Source: Umbelopsis ramanniana AG
Taxonomy: Eukaryota > Mucoromycota > Umbelopsidomycetes > Umbelopsidales > Umbelopsidaceae
DNA length: 64,000 bases
Assembly (NCBI RefSeq): GCF_025399195.1
Contig: NW_026252091.1
Span: 1 to 64,000 of the forward strand
Reading direction: 5' to 3'
The position numbers and the translations under genes were made by a program. The notes below the pieces were generated by a model. It was not told the DNA's origin and did no database searches. It worked only from the letters and a program-made list of their open reading frames with translations. This document shows, piece by piece, positions 23,266 to 36,001 of this stretch. Position 1 is the first letter of the stretch. Every line of letters starts with the position of its first letter.

Positions 23266-23857
23266 TGTGCAAGGACGGTAGATAGCTCCAGTGCCAAGTT
23301 GAACGTTATGTCGTCAGTGAATGCGGAGAAAGAAAATTCACAGCGCGGGCAAGGTCACCCAAAATCCCAAAATTGTTGCAGCGTCATCGAAATTTGTACT
23401 CGCCGGCTTTTTCATCAATGCTGACCCATGAAGCAAACTGTCAGATTAATGTTGTTTGTGAAAGAATCATTTTTCGAAAAAGAGAATACAAAGTTGAATA
23501 TATGAAGTTTTTCTATTGAGAAAGAGTGTAGAAGCTATGTTAGAGTCAACTGCTCCATGAAGCAATTGTAGTCTCAAAACCGACATCAGTTGTACTCAAC
23601 CTTGCTGTCAGCCATGGCCGACCGTGTTCATGGCACAACCGCCGAAATGTACCATCACAATCAATGTTATTTGAGCAACCCAAAAAATGCTTATTTTCAT
23701 CAGGTAAAGCTTGTGACGGCATGGCAGTTGATGATTTGCAAGGCACCCCAGAAGCTGGGCCCGTGGTTGGATATCAATATTTCACATGTTCATGCTGAAG
23801 GGCGGGGGATAAAAAGGCAGGAGTCAAAGCTTGACTTTTTTTTACCTCTGTGGCAAA

Positions 23858-24947
23858 ATGTCTGATTCAAAACAAAGTACGTACTTTACAAGCACATTTG
23901 TCAATTCAACATTACATCTCATCACTCACAACTTGAAAGCATCAGTTACTCCATCAAGCACACTGGCATATTTACCTTGGAGTGTTCAAATACTGATGAT
24001 TGCAGCTGCTGCAGCATTGTATAGAAAGCGAGGCGGTTTCTATTATCGCTCTGCCGCTGCCATTACATGGCTGCTAATCATTGCAGCATATGGAATGGCT
24101 GCATCGCTAATCTTGCCATTGTTTGGTCAACGCAAACTCATCAATTGGACTGTTGCTCGATTGTACTATTATTGCGCTGGTTATTTCACTGCCGTCTCTG
24201 CTGTTGTTGAAAACGAAGCCAACCTTGAAACAGGCGGTCCTGCCGTTTACATTTGCAACCACCAATCCAGCATAGACGTGTTATTAATGGCAAGAGTGTT
24301 CCCCAAATCAACATCTGTTGTAGCCAAGAAGTCCATCAAATATTATCCCATACTTGGATGGTACAGTAAGTTCGATGCACATGTTTCGACCTGACATGTA
24401 CCCGTAGATCAGATGAGACGTTAAACGTTTTCTTTCTCATGTGGTTTTTCTAGTGACTTTGAGCAAGGCTATTTTCTTGGATAGATCCAACCGAGATAGT
24501 GCCGTTGCTTCGGCTAAGAAGGCAGCAGAGGATATTCACAAGAAGGATACTAGTGTATGGATCTTCCCTGAGGGTACCCGTGGACATCCTCGGGAAATCA
24601 ATATGCTGCCATTCAAGAAGGGAGCCTTTCATATGGCTGTTCAAGCTGGTGTACCCATCGTGCCCATCGTGATTGCCAATTACAATCACTTGTACGACTC
24701 CAAGGCCAAGAGATTCAATTCCGGTGTTGTGCCAATCAGAGGTATGTTTGTGACGATACACTTTTTACTCGAGAAATATGATGCTGATAATACTGCCTTG
24801 CCCTCTTTAGTTCTTGATCCAATTTCTACTGAAGGCTTGAAGGACAGTCATGGTGCTGTGGATAAACTCACCACGGATGTTCGCGAGTTGATGTTGAACG
24901 CTCTTAAAGAGATCTCTCCACCTGCTCTTTCTAAGAAGTCAGAATAA
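23858..24947 (+). CDS. SLC1: 1-acyl-sn-glycerol-3-phosphate acyltransferase (LPA acyltransferase)
   Basis: Converts lysophosphatidic acid to phosphatidic acid in ER or lipid-droplet membranes, a core step of glycerolipid synthesis. Exons 23858-24365, 24454-24741 and 24811-24947 give 310 residues. Hydrophobic segments lie near residues 40-60 and 70-95. The PlsC/AGPAT motifs follow in order: NHQSSID (NHxxxxD, about 140-146), a substrate-binding region near KAIFLDR, FPEGTR near 204-209, and VPIVPIVIANYNH. The start at MSDSKQ has a good context (CAAAATG). The second intron (24742-24810) is 69 nt and contains no in-frame stop, so its retention would add 23 residues without breaking the frame. Symbol given by yeast orthology. 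Confidence 0.95.
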
Positions 24948-24959
24948 CAAGCGCCATTG

Positions 24960-25620
24960 AGCGCTTTTTGTATCTACTTCCTTTTATCATCGTCTTCATA
25001 GACTGTAGAAATTTGTAACAAGAGTTCTTACTATACGATTCTACACCACCCAATTTTAATAGCACGACGTTTTGTTTTCCTTATGCATACGGCTCACTTA
25101 GACAAATTTTTGAAGGGCATAAATTGTTTGTACCATGAAAAAGACCTATTATTTCCACCTCTGAGTAGTTTATATTATGTTGTTTTCTCCTTGCACGATG
25201 CGATGTATATTGTATATCATAAAATGAAAAGAAGTGACCACGTTAGAGCTTTATACGACATGATGAAGCGCATGCTTTTAAGTTAATAATGCATATAGCT
25301 CGTGTGCTATCTTAATTCGTTTTGTGCCTGTCCCATATGGAACAGAATAACAATGGTACTTTTGGCAAACGGTGGGACGCACTCCTTTTGAATCAATAAA
25401 TATCCTGCTCCCACTCCGTGAAAATTCCGGCTTATTCCAGACGGGATCGTTTGCACTTCGACCGTTAAAATTAACAACGCGGACAGCCATGTCATTTTCA
25501 AGTGAAGCAGATAAAGAAAGAAGTTTTAATAAGAAGGGGGCGGCAAAGGTATTATGATTTCGAACCGAAACATTGAAAAAAAGGCATTGTTCTAAAGCTC
25601 ATTGATGCCTCTAAATATGA
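24960..25620. other. Spacer downstream of the acyltransferase
   Basis: Contains the acyltransferase 3' end and the RNase kappa 3' end. A minus-strand frame of 70 codons (25278-25490) has no recognised family and I do not call it a gene. Confidence 0.4.
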
Positions 25621-25623
25621 AGT

Positions 25624-26094
25624 TTAGAGCTGGATTTGGTTGCGTGCGTTATACTTGTGTACAAGAGCCTAAAGGTGATAAAAGGTTGTGAATAAATAAG
25701 GAGTTGACAGGCAACAAATGTTGAAGGTTATATATACCTGGCATCCACAGAACGCCAAAAAGCATCCATAGACGATAGCAGCGGTGAAGCAAGCTTGAGC
25801 AACGGCATGCGGATCGTCAGGATCATTGACCGATTCAGTCAGTGCCTCTACCTCCTTATCAAACAAGACTCCAAGTATCGTCTGTAGAGGTGGTAATAAC
25901 GTGAAAAAAAGACAGTGTTAGTATTCGGTCTCTACATTTTCCAATTGTGTGCTGTTGACTCCATTGTCATATAGCTGCTGCTGTACCAACGGTGAGCCAG
26001 TGTGCAGAAATCAGAAACTCACCAAAAAGATAATACCAGCAACGGATACAACTGAACAGCAAATAGCATTGCCTGGGCTCACAAATGTTTTCAT
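25624..26094 (-). CDS. RNASEK: RNase kappa-like V-ATPase accessory protein
   Basis: A small two-pass membrane protein that in animals is a V-ATPase-associated factor needed for endocytosis. Exons 26023-26094, 25738-25881 and 25624-25668 give 86 residues (human form 98). The order matches: an N-terminal Cys-containing stretch, TM1 (VVSVAGIIFLTILGVLF), a short acidic loop (TESVNDPDDPHAV), TM2 (CFTAAIVYGCFLAFCGCQ) with the family's conserved Cys-Gln at its end, and a basic tail (HKYNARNQIQL). The ribonuclease activity once claimed for this family is doubtful, so I follow the V-ATPase role. The gene shares a 242-bp divergent promoter with the CABLES gene. Such genes are rarely annotated in fungi because of their size and introns. 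Confidence 0.85.
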
Positions 26095-26336
26095 CTTTCA
26101 AGAGACACCTCTTCTGTAGCTTGTCACCAAGAAAGTATTGGGACCAATATCGGAGATGAGCAACGGCACAAAAACGCCTTGATCACATGACTCGTAGAGC
26201 TTCAACAAAATGGCCATCGCTCTGTAGCCCAGCGATAGGGCTTTTCCTGGTTGTCGACTGTCTCAAATTCAACCTTTCCACCACCTTGTTTCATATTGGC
26301 GGAAAAGAATATAGTAATAATAAAAAAGACTGTTCA

Positions 26337-28513
26337 ATGAGCACGGCACATCGCACCTCCAGGAGGGAGACCGCACGACAAGCAGCCTTTACGTTTTTGT
26401 CCAATATCGCCTTGGGAAGCGAAGTGGATCGATCTCAAGTACGGAACGATCTCAGTGACAGCACTGACGCATTATCAGACCCAAAGTCTAAAAATTTCGC
26501 AAACTCAAGACCTCTGGAAGCCAATACTTCTCAGATCAGTGAACGTTCGGGTAACGCTATCGGAACATCTTTTGACGGTCATTCTAGTCTGAATTCGACA
26601 CATGCGGCAAAACGAGGTCCTGATTTGAAGGTCGACACCAGTCGACGGGAAAACATGGACACTTTATTACGGAAACAATCCTCTCCAGGTGTACAAGAAG
26701 ATTGGTCGGAATCCCCTTTGGACCTTCGTTTGAGAGATGCTGGTCAATCAGCAAACGGAGGAAAGTATCTACAATTCGTCAACACCGCTTCTTACTTGGT
26801 AACTAACCTTCGCAAAACGCTATTAGGGAGCAAGTCATTGCATTCGGTGGATAGCTCTTTGTCGGACGGCGATATTGATGATACCGCTCTTTCACGGAGT
26901 GGACAACTGTCAGGTCCAGCTTCCGCGGTGTTAACAGCCAGCGAAACAAACGCCACTAGCCTGTTAAGCAAGCAACTTGAGAGTCGACCAGAGGCATTCA
27001 TCAACCACAATTATGGAGGGCCATATGGTCGGCGGATGAAAAGTGACAACTTTGAAGACAATGATGGTCATCACCACAAATTGACTAGAGAAGACAACTC
27101 AAAACCCATCGCTTCAGAAAAGATAAAAAAGAAGCACGTAGAGCGTGAGGTAGGTCTAAAGAAGATCGGTCATTCGTTGACTATGTAATACTCATCGATC
27201 CCGTAGCAACATACTGGATTGGGCATCCTCTCAGCCTTTAGATACTACAGTGACAAAATTCGCCAATCAGCCATCAAGCGGAGAGGTGAAGCTACGTCAA
27301 ATACTGGATATGTGTAAGTAAACATGTTTTGAGAAGGGTGTGGGGTTTAATACACTCTAAAACGGCTGTCCTCATACTCCTCTCTATGTATACAGTCAAC
27401 AACAAATTGCAAATCACGATCATCAACGACGGAGACCTGCACAGTCGTTTGGCCATTTTCTGGATCCATGTGGATCATTACAGTAAGTTTATTGGCCAAA
27501 CTTTAAACTGACTCTTCAGTAGCGGTTGATTGTTTGCTAAAAGCCAGCTCTTTCTTTTGCCAGACCCGAAGAAATTGTTCAAGAGCAATTGTTACCGTCT
27601 GCATATGATCCCTACTTTCTGGAGAACGAACTGTATTCTCCAGACCGCATCAAACCTGGCGGTTCGTCGCATGTACGTTATTTCTAATTAAGCATGTATA
27701 CTGATTTCGAAGTGTTATTCATGAGCCGTCACATTCTTAAGGGAACAAGCACGCAGCTTCGTCCAGCGGATGTAAAACGAGAGTTGAACGAAATGTTCCG
27801 ATCTGAGCACCCGGAAATACCAGTAGAGATAACCTTGAGTAAGATCAGGGCGATCAAATTGCATCTGCTCGAGGTTGGCAAGGAACTTGATTTAGAAGTG
27901 TCTAGTGTTGCCCACGCATATGTCTACTTCGAAAAGCTTGTCGTCAAGGTAAACAATCGAAGCCTTGGCGCGCCTATACATATAGTTTGCAAGGAAATTT
28001 TGCATCCCCTGATATACTCATCAATATTCTTGTTCCGTTCCTTATCAGAATATCATCACCAAAAAGAACAGAAAGCTCATTGCTGGCTGTTGTCTTTTCC
28101 TGGCCGTTAAAGTGAACGAACCGAAAGGATCCAGGCTCCAGCCCCTGCTTGATGTATGCAAATTCCCAAACTGTACTATGTTCATCTCTTCATATCAAAT
28201 TAACTTTTGCTTTTCTCTGGGGTTTTTCAATAGGCAATTGACGACGAGTTAGATATCGACTCTGAGGAAATTCTGGAGCACGAGTTCGCCGTGTTTGCTG
28301 ATCTCGAATTCAACTTGTATGTTCCAAGGCGGGAATTTATGCCACACTTTGAACGGATATGTTGCGAATTAGGTATGTGGTTTGCATGGTCACAGATTCG
28401 TTTCCTTGATTTTATGGGTAAACACGTTTTTAATTCTATTATCAAATGCAGAATTGAAAAGCATAGAAGCATATCTAGGCGACCTCAACTTTTTTGCAGC
28501 AGATACCAAATAA
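26337..28513 (+). CDS. CABLES-like cyclin-fold protein
   Basis: Homolog of CABLES (Cdk5 and Abl enzyme substrate), an adaptor with a degenerate cyclin box. Eight exons: 26337-27149, 27207-27313, 27396-27482, 27564-27661, 27713-27948, 28049-28153, 28234-28372 and 28452-28513, about 548 residues. The N-terminus has the family motif ARQAAFTFLSNIAL. The middle is Ser-rich and disordered. From about residue 370 comes the cyclin-like part: LTLSKIRAIKLHL-type helix (here ITLSKIRAIKLHL), VAHAYVYFEKLVVK, KKNRKLIAGCCLFLAVK, FAVFADLEFNLYVPRREFMPH. An in-frame ATG lies at 26187, but the conserved part fits 26337. The end of exon 4 (weak donor GTTCGT at 27662) is uncertain. Probable CDK or kinase regulator; partner unknown. 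Confidence 0.85.
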
Positions 28514-28785
28514 TGTTTTTCGTATGATTGCTCCGTCTGTTGACAGCACGTACAATATGTAAATCACGTAAAAAATATATATATAAAAATGATAAAGCCT
28601 GTGGCTCCTTGTCAGAAAGTTGGGTTTAAATGTCAATACACACGAATCCTTCGCAGCAGGTCCTGACCCCAGCTCTTTGGTGAACTCAGCTTCAATACAC
28701 TCCCTAGACTATTGGAGATGAGGATAGGATAGGATATAAAAAGAAAGGCTTTATACAAATTGTATTGACTAGAGAACAGTATTGT

Positions 28786-28809
28786 GGAGAGAGAGAGAGA
28801 GGGAGAGAT
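28786..28809. repeat. GA microsatellite
   Basis: About ten GA dinucleotides with one GG interruption, in the 3' spacer between the convergent CABLES and PP4R3 genes. Confidence 0.8.
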
Positions 28810-28866
28810 AGTAAGGAGGACATGACTCAAAAAGGTATATAGAAACAGAAGGAGGGGATAGCCATT

Positions 28867-31800
28867 TCATCTAAACTTTTGCTTTTTGGAATTGAGAGCT
28901 GCTGCTGCAGCACGTCGAGTGGCTCTGGCCGCAAGTAAATCACCATCGTCATCTTCATCAGAATGCTGGCGTTTAGGAGGTGGCGGTGGCGGTCGCTCCT
29001 CTTTAGTTGCTTCGTCCACAGTATCATTTGCCTCCTTTGCTTTCTCGACTTCCTCTTCAACATCCTCTTGACTTTTTTCATCCTCTTCAACGTCATCTTT
29101 ACTCTTTTCATCGGATAGAGATGATGAATCGTCTTCAGATTCGGTTGACGGCTGTGGCTCTTCAGATGGTTCTTCTTTCTCTTCTTCTTCTTCTTCTTCT
29201 TCATCATCATCGTATTCAACCAGAGCTTTTGGTTCTGTCGATTTTTCACCAGCTTCTTCATCTGACGTATTAAAGTACTCCTCTTCCTGATCATCAACGG
29301 TCTCCGAACCCCATCCTTCATGTCTCACAGTTGCAGTACTGACAAAATGAGATTGATTAATATAGCTCAGGAGAGCAACGACAAACGTCCAAATGCTTAC
29401 CTTGCGGCTGCTTTAGCAGTCTCCTCTGATGGCGGGTCAGGATCTGTATTTTGTTCGTGTTTTGTTCGTAATTGTGCAAAGACAGTAGAGTAGTCCAATT
29501 TATCAAGACTATCACCAAATTGAGTCACAATGTGGGATACCAATAGTTTGAGGTTTTCTTTTCGAATGAAGTCGAAAAGCTCAAGGATGGAGGAATTTAA
29601 CAGGTTGTCACGACCTTGTGTATTTAAGAGAGTTCGCACAATGGGTTCAAAGACGTGATTCTTGATTAAATTTCGTAAATAAAAATCATCCTTCGTGCCT
29701 ACGCATGCTCGGAATACCCTGATAGCCGCTATAATGGTCAGGATGTTAGAAATACCCGCATTAATGTGCCTTGTTGAAAAAGACCTCTTACTCACCTGCT
29801 TTGACGTGTTGTTGCTTACATCGCAGTAGCTGGGCAACTTTGCTAAAGCAAGGCGATGAAAGCATAAAATATTTGCTTCGTATGCCATGCTGTCGAATGG
29901 CAAAGCACAACATATCACAAATATGCAGACAGGTCTCGGCTTCACTACGGGAAAGAACCAACTCTTCAATGTCGCCTAATGGAGGACGATGTATATTAGT
30001 ATTGATATCCGGCAATAATTTTAAAACGCTAAACATACCTTTGAGAGTGATTGGTTTGGTTTCAATGTCAAGTATGGCTTTCACATATTGGACCATGTAC
30101 TTGTCATAAAACAGCACCAAAAATTGTCCAGCATCCGAATCCTGGCGACAGATAAACCACGCTTAAGTATTTCATCACGCTAGACTGGTGCGATACCCAT
30201 GAACTACCAGCAACTTACCCTACTTATTTCAGCCATGACGCTTTCACCAATGCCAGCATTCGTGTCCAGCAACGCTCGCATAACTTCAGCATACTGCATC
30301 TTAATACCTTCATCGCTGTCTTTAGTGAACTGGTCGATGATGACCTCTATCAAAGATGTTGATGATTCCTTTGGGTCTCGTTTGCTTTGGTCGACAATAA
30401 AGGATCGCACAAGGTCAGAGTCATGTTCAAGAACGGACTCCAATATCTCGGCCCCGGCAAGCCTTACTTTGACATCAGAGTCTGTCAAAGAGTATTCAAA
30501 TATCTGGAACAACCCATGGTTGCATAGTGAGCTAATAAAAAAAATGGTTTAGTCAAAGTAGCAATAAATTAAAGTACTGGCAAGCCCTTCAATGCTTACT
30601 TGTACACTTCTGCTCGGCTCGCCATTTGTAAATTTTTGGCAATAGAACAAAACTCCTGCACGAAGAGAACAACCTCTCTTTTCTTCTCTAGCGAAGCCCT
30701 AGCATCAGCCAAGATGTTAAACAGAGAATTCAAGAATTCGGAGTCATTTTGCAAGTGAGTCACGATATCAACATGATTGAAGAATATCATGGAGTTGATG
30801 ATAGAAAAGGTCGGATCATCGAAAACACGTGCTAGTATAACATCCTTGAGATATTGTAGTCGAAAAGTCTGGTGAATCTTAGACTCGACAGATTTGTCTC
30901 GAATGGGCACAACCTGTGGTGAATGTGAGTTAACAATATGGTATTCATGCTCAAAAGCAAAAGGCTGGATGTTTACCTGCTTGAACTTCGAGTTGTCGGC
31001 TAAAAATTCTCGATGGTTGGCCTTGAGTTTTGGGAACTGAGGGTCATCTACCAAAGCATAAAAGAATTAATTATCGGTGATCTCCATCTCGTGCATACAC
31101 CAAGAATATCAAGATAACGTACATTCCAATATACCAACAACACCAAGGATGATTTCGTCCTTGATGACATGTTCAATAATGTTGTTGTCGTTCAATAAAA
31201 CTGTTACAGTGTTAATGCATTGAACAAGGGTCTGCCAACACAGCTGATATAAACATTTTACTTACTTATGCTTCGCATTATATTGTGTAAAACGTGCAAT
31301 CCATCTAAATCTTCTAGATCTTCGCACGTCTCAAAGACAGGAAGAAGGCTATCAATATAATTCTGAAGTAAAAAAAAAACTTCTGGTTAGTGTGGTGATG
31401 TTGTGTTAGACAATGGTGCATATTAGCTTACCTCCATGATGATGAAGGATGATAGCCTCTCCTTCTGATCTAATGTGACACAATCCTTTATTATAGCCTC
31501 TATCTTGTTGAGATTAGACATCTCAGGTGGCGGTAAGGAAACGACACTGGTGGCCATGAAGGGTTGGGGGCTACCGTGAATATCTGAGGACAAATAGAGT
31601 CAATTCAAATTGTGGCACTAGCAAAAGTTAGAGGGAGTGCTTGTGGCACTACAGGCTAAGCTCAATACCTTGGCCGGCTAGTGAATGGTCACGCTGAACG
31701 TCGCAAATATGGTCCCTGCAATATAGAATGGTCAAACCCCAAGACGATTGGAAAGTAAGATGATCAAGAGATTTACCATAATGCTGCACATCCGTCTGCT

Positions 31801-32196
31801 TCTTGGAAACTCAATGCTAGATCAACGTCATTGTCCTCGGTCCAAACGATCAATGTTTCTACGCGCATAGATAAGATGGGTTAGCAACACGAAATCGTAC
31901 GGTCAAATTTGGCAGTAAAGATGGTCTACCTTGCTGCTTTTGATACAACCGGTTCTTTTCAATCCTTGATTGCAATAAAATGGATTCGTCTGTTTCTGAT
32001 TTGACAAGAAACTCGGCTTGGAGGTCATTCTAGATTTGCGATTAGATTATAATCGATGAGGAATTGATCGTGCTCGTAGATAGATCACCTGAATGTATGT
32101 ACAGTAACCAGTTCCTTTGTCTTCCCAGTTACTATTCTCGCCTAGTTGGTATAGCTTGACGCGATACGACTTTTCGGTGGAAGTCGCATCTGCCAT
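28867..32196 (-). CDS. PSY2: Protein phosphatase 4 regulatory subunit 3 (SMEK/Psy2)
   Basis: Targets the PP4 catalytic subunit to phosphoproteins such as gamma-H2A and Rad53 in DNA-damage recovery. Fourteen exons, from 32089-32196 through 32029-31930, 31858-31777, 31715-31669, 31583-31432, 31362-31266, 31200-31123, 31047-30977, 30913-30600, 30531-30219, 30141-30039, 29975-29796 and 29728-29401 to 29338-28867, total 2,445 nt and 814 residues. All phases close. N-terminal EVH1-like domain (RVKLYQLGENSNWEDKGTG, ETLIVWTEDNDVDLALSFQE), SMK-1 domain (about 160-350; FLADNSKFKQVVPI, HQTFRLQYLKDVILARVFDD), Armadillo-like repeats to about 650, then a highly acidic tail with polyproline and a basic KKQKF end. 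An in-frame ATG at 32235 would add 13 residues. Confidence 0.95.
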
Positions 32197-32239
32197 ACTA
32201 TCGAGATGAGAGGCAAGAGTTGAGCGAAACTCCACTTGT

Positions 32240-33500
32240 CACATTTTTTTTTTTTGGGAACCACGCTGGACAAAAAATTTGACCATAGGTTTTCTCACCC
32301 TTACAGCGATGAAAACTGGGGCAAGACGCGCGCATTTTTCATTTTTACACCCTTCCAACCTTACATGAATCCATAACTTAAATATGTTTTACACGGAGCT
32401 CTTTATAACTAAGTAACCGCGTTTAGAACTTCAGCAGCGTGCATTGTGGCACGCTACAGATTTTCGCTCCGGTCAGCATTGGGCTTGTCAAATCCAGACG
32501 TCTGCAGTTTGAGCCTAATGGACGGATTTCGCATCAATTTTAGTGCGAGATAAGTAATCAAATACTATCTCAGTGAATTCATGGCCATAATACGGCTTGT
32601 TCTTACCTATGATCATATTGGTGTTGCTGAGCTGTATTCCACCATGGTGACCTCACTTGCCCAAAGTGTAACGTAAGAGAGGTACTTTCGCTACCAGGAT
32701 CTTCTTGATATTGAAAGAATACAGACTTTTGGAAAATTGCATCGCCAAACTTTTTCCCTACTCGGCAAAAGACCCAGAGGTAAAGGAGTTTCCGGATCTG
32801 CATACTGTCACCGACGATGGGTTACTAGTACCATTATCGATTATACGAAAATTGCTTAAGTTCACAAGGGAGAAGTTTCAATTGTACAGACATATTATAA
32901 ATTTTTCGATCATTATTTTCCAACAACATTGCTCGTCACCGTGCCCATAATCTAAAAACAACTTTCGCCTTCAAATACCAACAGTGTTGTAAATAGCTTT
33001 TGTAAACATGATTTTACAAAAACCGGGTCGCTAGGTTCGGGGCTAGCGTTCAACGTCCTTGTTTTTTTTTTCTTTTGGTGATTTTGGGTGGCCACAAGCT
33101 GAAAGGAATTTTTTCAGGCATCAAAGCTTTCGGGCGCGAACATGGCACCCGCAAAATTTTTTGATGCATGGTAACAAGTTTATACTACGACTTTCAAAAT
33201 TCACAAGGCAACTAGTATCTCTCTTTCATTTTTTTACGCCAAAACCCTAGTAACCTTCATATTCCATTTTTGTTTCCAATAGATACGGATCAGTCGGTGG
33301 ACTTGGTCAAGCGTTTACAGTGCGAGCTGTGGTTTGCTAAATTTGGAAAGCGATCAAAACAATGGGTCAGAATAGGTGCGGACGTAGAGGTGCAAAATAT
33401 ATTTATCTGGCAGTGCAAACCATCTAGAATATTTCTTCCTCTCCTTCCACTATTAATCGTTCTCTCTCGCAACACTTTGGTCGGCTTATCATCTTTGCAT
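32240..33500. other. Spacer between PP4R3 and the DUF4203-like gene
   Basis: Divergent promoter region of about 1.3 kb, AT-rich with homopolymers. A plus-strand frame at 32705-32950 has no recognisable family. Confidence 0.45.
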
Positions 33501-33501
33501 C

Positions 33502-35792
33502 ATGAAGTATTCATGGTATTTGGTGCTGATCAGTGTTCTCGTCCTTATAGTTGGCACTGGTGCCTCACCAGATGCCAGTGGCAATCAACTATGGGCGCAG
33601 ACTTGTAACAGCAATAATAAGAGAGGTGTAGTTGTCAGCACAAACGACACACTTGTACCGCTATCGGGTAACTGGGCTACAACATCTAGTTGCTCTCCAA
33701 CACCGACACAAACATCCCCAACAACAACAAGCACGGGAACCGAAGCAACATGGGAAGCACCAACGCCAACTTATCAGCCAGCAACATGCGCTAGCCAGAA
33801 CCCAAATACGTGGTCCTGGAGCGATTATCTATATCGTAAGCGAGCATCGTGATGAAAAAATCTAGCGTTCGACTTGATTATTGATCCGTTCATCTATCCA
33901 CCAGATACTTACGGATACGGCATTACTCCTGCATTGGGTGTAATGGGTGGTCTGCTGATGTTAATCGGTTTACACCTAATGTCGTTTGGGTTCCGTATCT
34001 TTCGAGGAACCCTCGCTATTGTCGGCTTTACGGTATTTGGTACGTTATTTATGGCTCCTCTTTTTATTTTCATCCTTGGACCATCGAAACTCTATATTGA
34101 TAGCATATGCAGGTATCATAACCTGGATCGGTCTTACCAACGGAGAACCAGCAGGCGGATATCCACACCGAGAAATTGTTTATATAACAGTTATTGTCGG
34201 TCTCGGCCTTCTGGGTGCTGTGCTCTTCATGTTTTTTTGGTTCATTGGCATTTATCTGATTGGTGGTAGGTGTTTTCTTATTTTATCGAAAATCCAGGTC
34301 CATCGGCATGTACTAAATGGGCAACCCCACAAACAATGACCCACTAACGCTTAACATGATGCCTCATTTCAAGGTTTGTGTGGATTCCTGTTGTCGATAT
34401 TCATAATGTCATGGAAAGAAAATCTAGTCATTGAAAATGTGAGGTTCAGGCTTTTTCTCTTTTTGTTAATTTCTGCGTTGTATTAATCCTTACCGCCACC
34501 CCGACGCATAGAACATTGCCCGAATATGCTTTATAATTGGCATGGTGTTCCTCTTCAGTGCCTCCATATATATGGCTGAACGATATGTGATTCTCTTTTC
34601 ACTATCATTCTCAGGAGCCTATATGTTCATATTTGGTCTCGACCTCTTTGTGCATGCAGGATTTGTCAATGCGGCGCGCCTGATTATGGATCACAATGGA
34701 TGCCATTTTATCACTTATCGCATCAATACTGGAATCTATGTGATGCTTGCCATGGTCATTGTGCTAACACTGCTTTCATTTGGCTGGCAATACTACTGGA
34801 ATATCATAGCAATGCACCGTTCCTTTGGAGTTAACGTCGTACCCGCCAAAGCAGAAACCGTCATTGTGGAAAAAGTCACTTCCGCTGGAAGCGCTGTGGC
34901 ACCAACGGAAGTGATTGTTGAAAAAGTTCCATCTTCCCATCATTCAGCTGTTATCGTGGAAAAAGCTCCCACATCACATCACACAGAAGAAGTCATTGTT
35001 CTCCCTAGCCATCACAGCTCTCACAGCCATCATTCCGCTCCTCTTTCCGTAATTCGAGAGAATGCAAGTGCCATAGCATCCGGTGCTGCACTAGTGAAAG
35101 GCAGTAGCCATCACACCAGCCACCATACTCCCGTTGTTGTCGCATCAGGCCCACGATCTGTGGTTGAATCCATTGCACCTTCCACTCACCACACTGTGAT
35201 ATCTCCCTCCAGACATAGTGTCCCAACGATAGAGGGGCCGAGATCAATCATATCTCCAAGTCGCCATTCTGGTGGTATACTATCTGGCGGTTTACTCTCT
35301 GGTGCATCGAATATCATTCCTATCTTAGCAGGAACAGCCTCTAGGCACAGTGTTGCACCTACTAACACTCGGTCAGCACGAGGAACAATGCTACCTGTGC
35401 CTTCAGCTCCTGGCAGTCGCCACACTGGATCTCGATCGGTATCTGGTTCTGGTTCTGGTTCTGGCGAAGTACTAGTCGTACCCTCTGCACACAGCCGATC
35501 TGGCAACGGCAGTGGAAGTCACCATACCAGCCATCACTCAAGCCATCACACCAGTCATCACACTAGCCACCACTCAATTGCACCTTCGGCGACCAGTCGT
35601 TCAATCGCTGCGGCATCCGCTGCACAATCCGGCGTTAAGTCTCAAGCTACCGCAAAATCAGCGAGTGGTCAAGGTTCTCGAACGTCAGCTCAACCCGAAC
35701 TTGACACACACTCAGTATCCAGTACAACCGCACATACAGAACCTCCCAGACAGCCTCCAATGAGAAAGTTGTTCGGAATTATTCCCTTGTAA
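33502..35792 (+). CDS. TMEM198/TM7SF3-type (DUF4203) multipass membrane protein with His/Ser-rich tail
   Basis: Five exons (33502-33835, 33905-34039, 34113-34265, 34374-34438, 34512-35792) give 655 residues. Signal peptide (about 1-21), a Thr/Ser/Pro-rich luminal segment, then about seven hydrophobic helices with many small and aromatic residues (LGVMGGLLMLIGLHLMSFGF, VYITVIVGLGLLGAVLFMFF, CFIIGMVFLFSASIY). This is the plan of TM7S3/TM198-like proteins (PF13886). The last third is a cytoplasmic tail rich in His and Ser (repeated SHHT, SHHS, RHS) with three EVIVEK-type repeats near residues 335-375. An earlier acceptor would make intron 1 only 30 nt (33836-33865) and add 13 residues in frame; I prefer the 69-nt intron. 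Function unknown. Confidence 0.85.
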
Positions 35793-36001
35793 ATTGAGTA
35801 ATGATATACTACTCGGCAAATTTTGTATTTTTTTTTTCTTTTGACTATTTATCGTACGGATACCTCAACCTCGCCCACAATAAAGATGCGAATATTATCG
35901 TTTCTCTTACGTACGTCATTAACATGGTTTTGGTGGTCATCCAAGAGTACAAAAATGAGAGTTTGGCAGTAATAGGAAGTAGCGTCATACAAATCAAGTA
36001 A

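Noticed and set aside
25278-25490. 70-codon minus-strand frame between the acyltransferase and RNASEK genes
   Set aside because: It has a fair amino-acid mix but no family, no splice partners and lies in a 3'-3' spacer. Not supported as a gene.
33030-33050. GGTTCGGGG-like block as a tRNA T-arm
   Set aside because: No matching acceptor, D or anticodon stems at the right distances on either strand.
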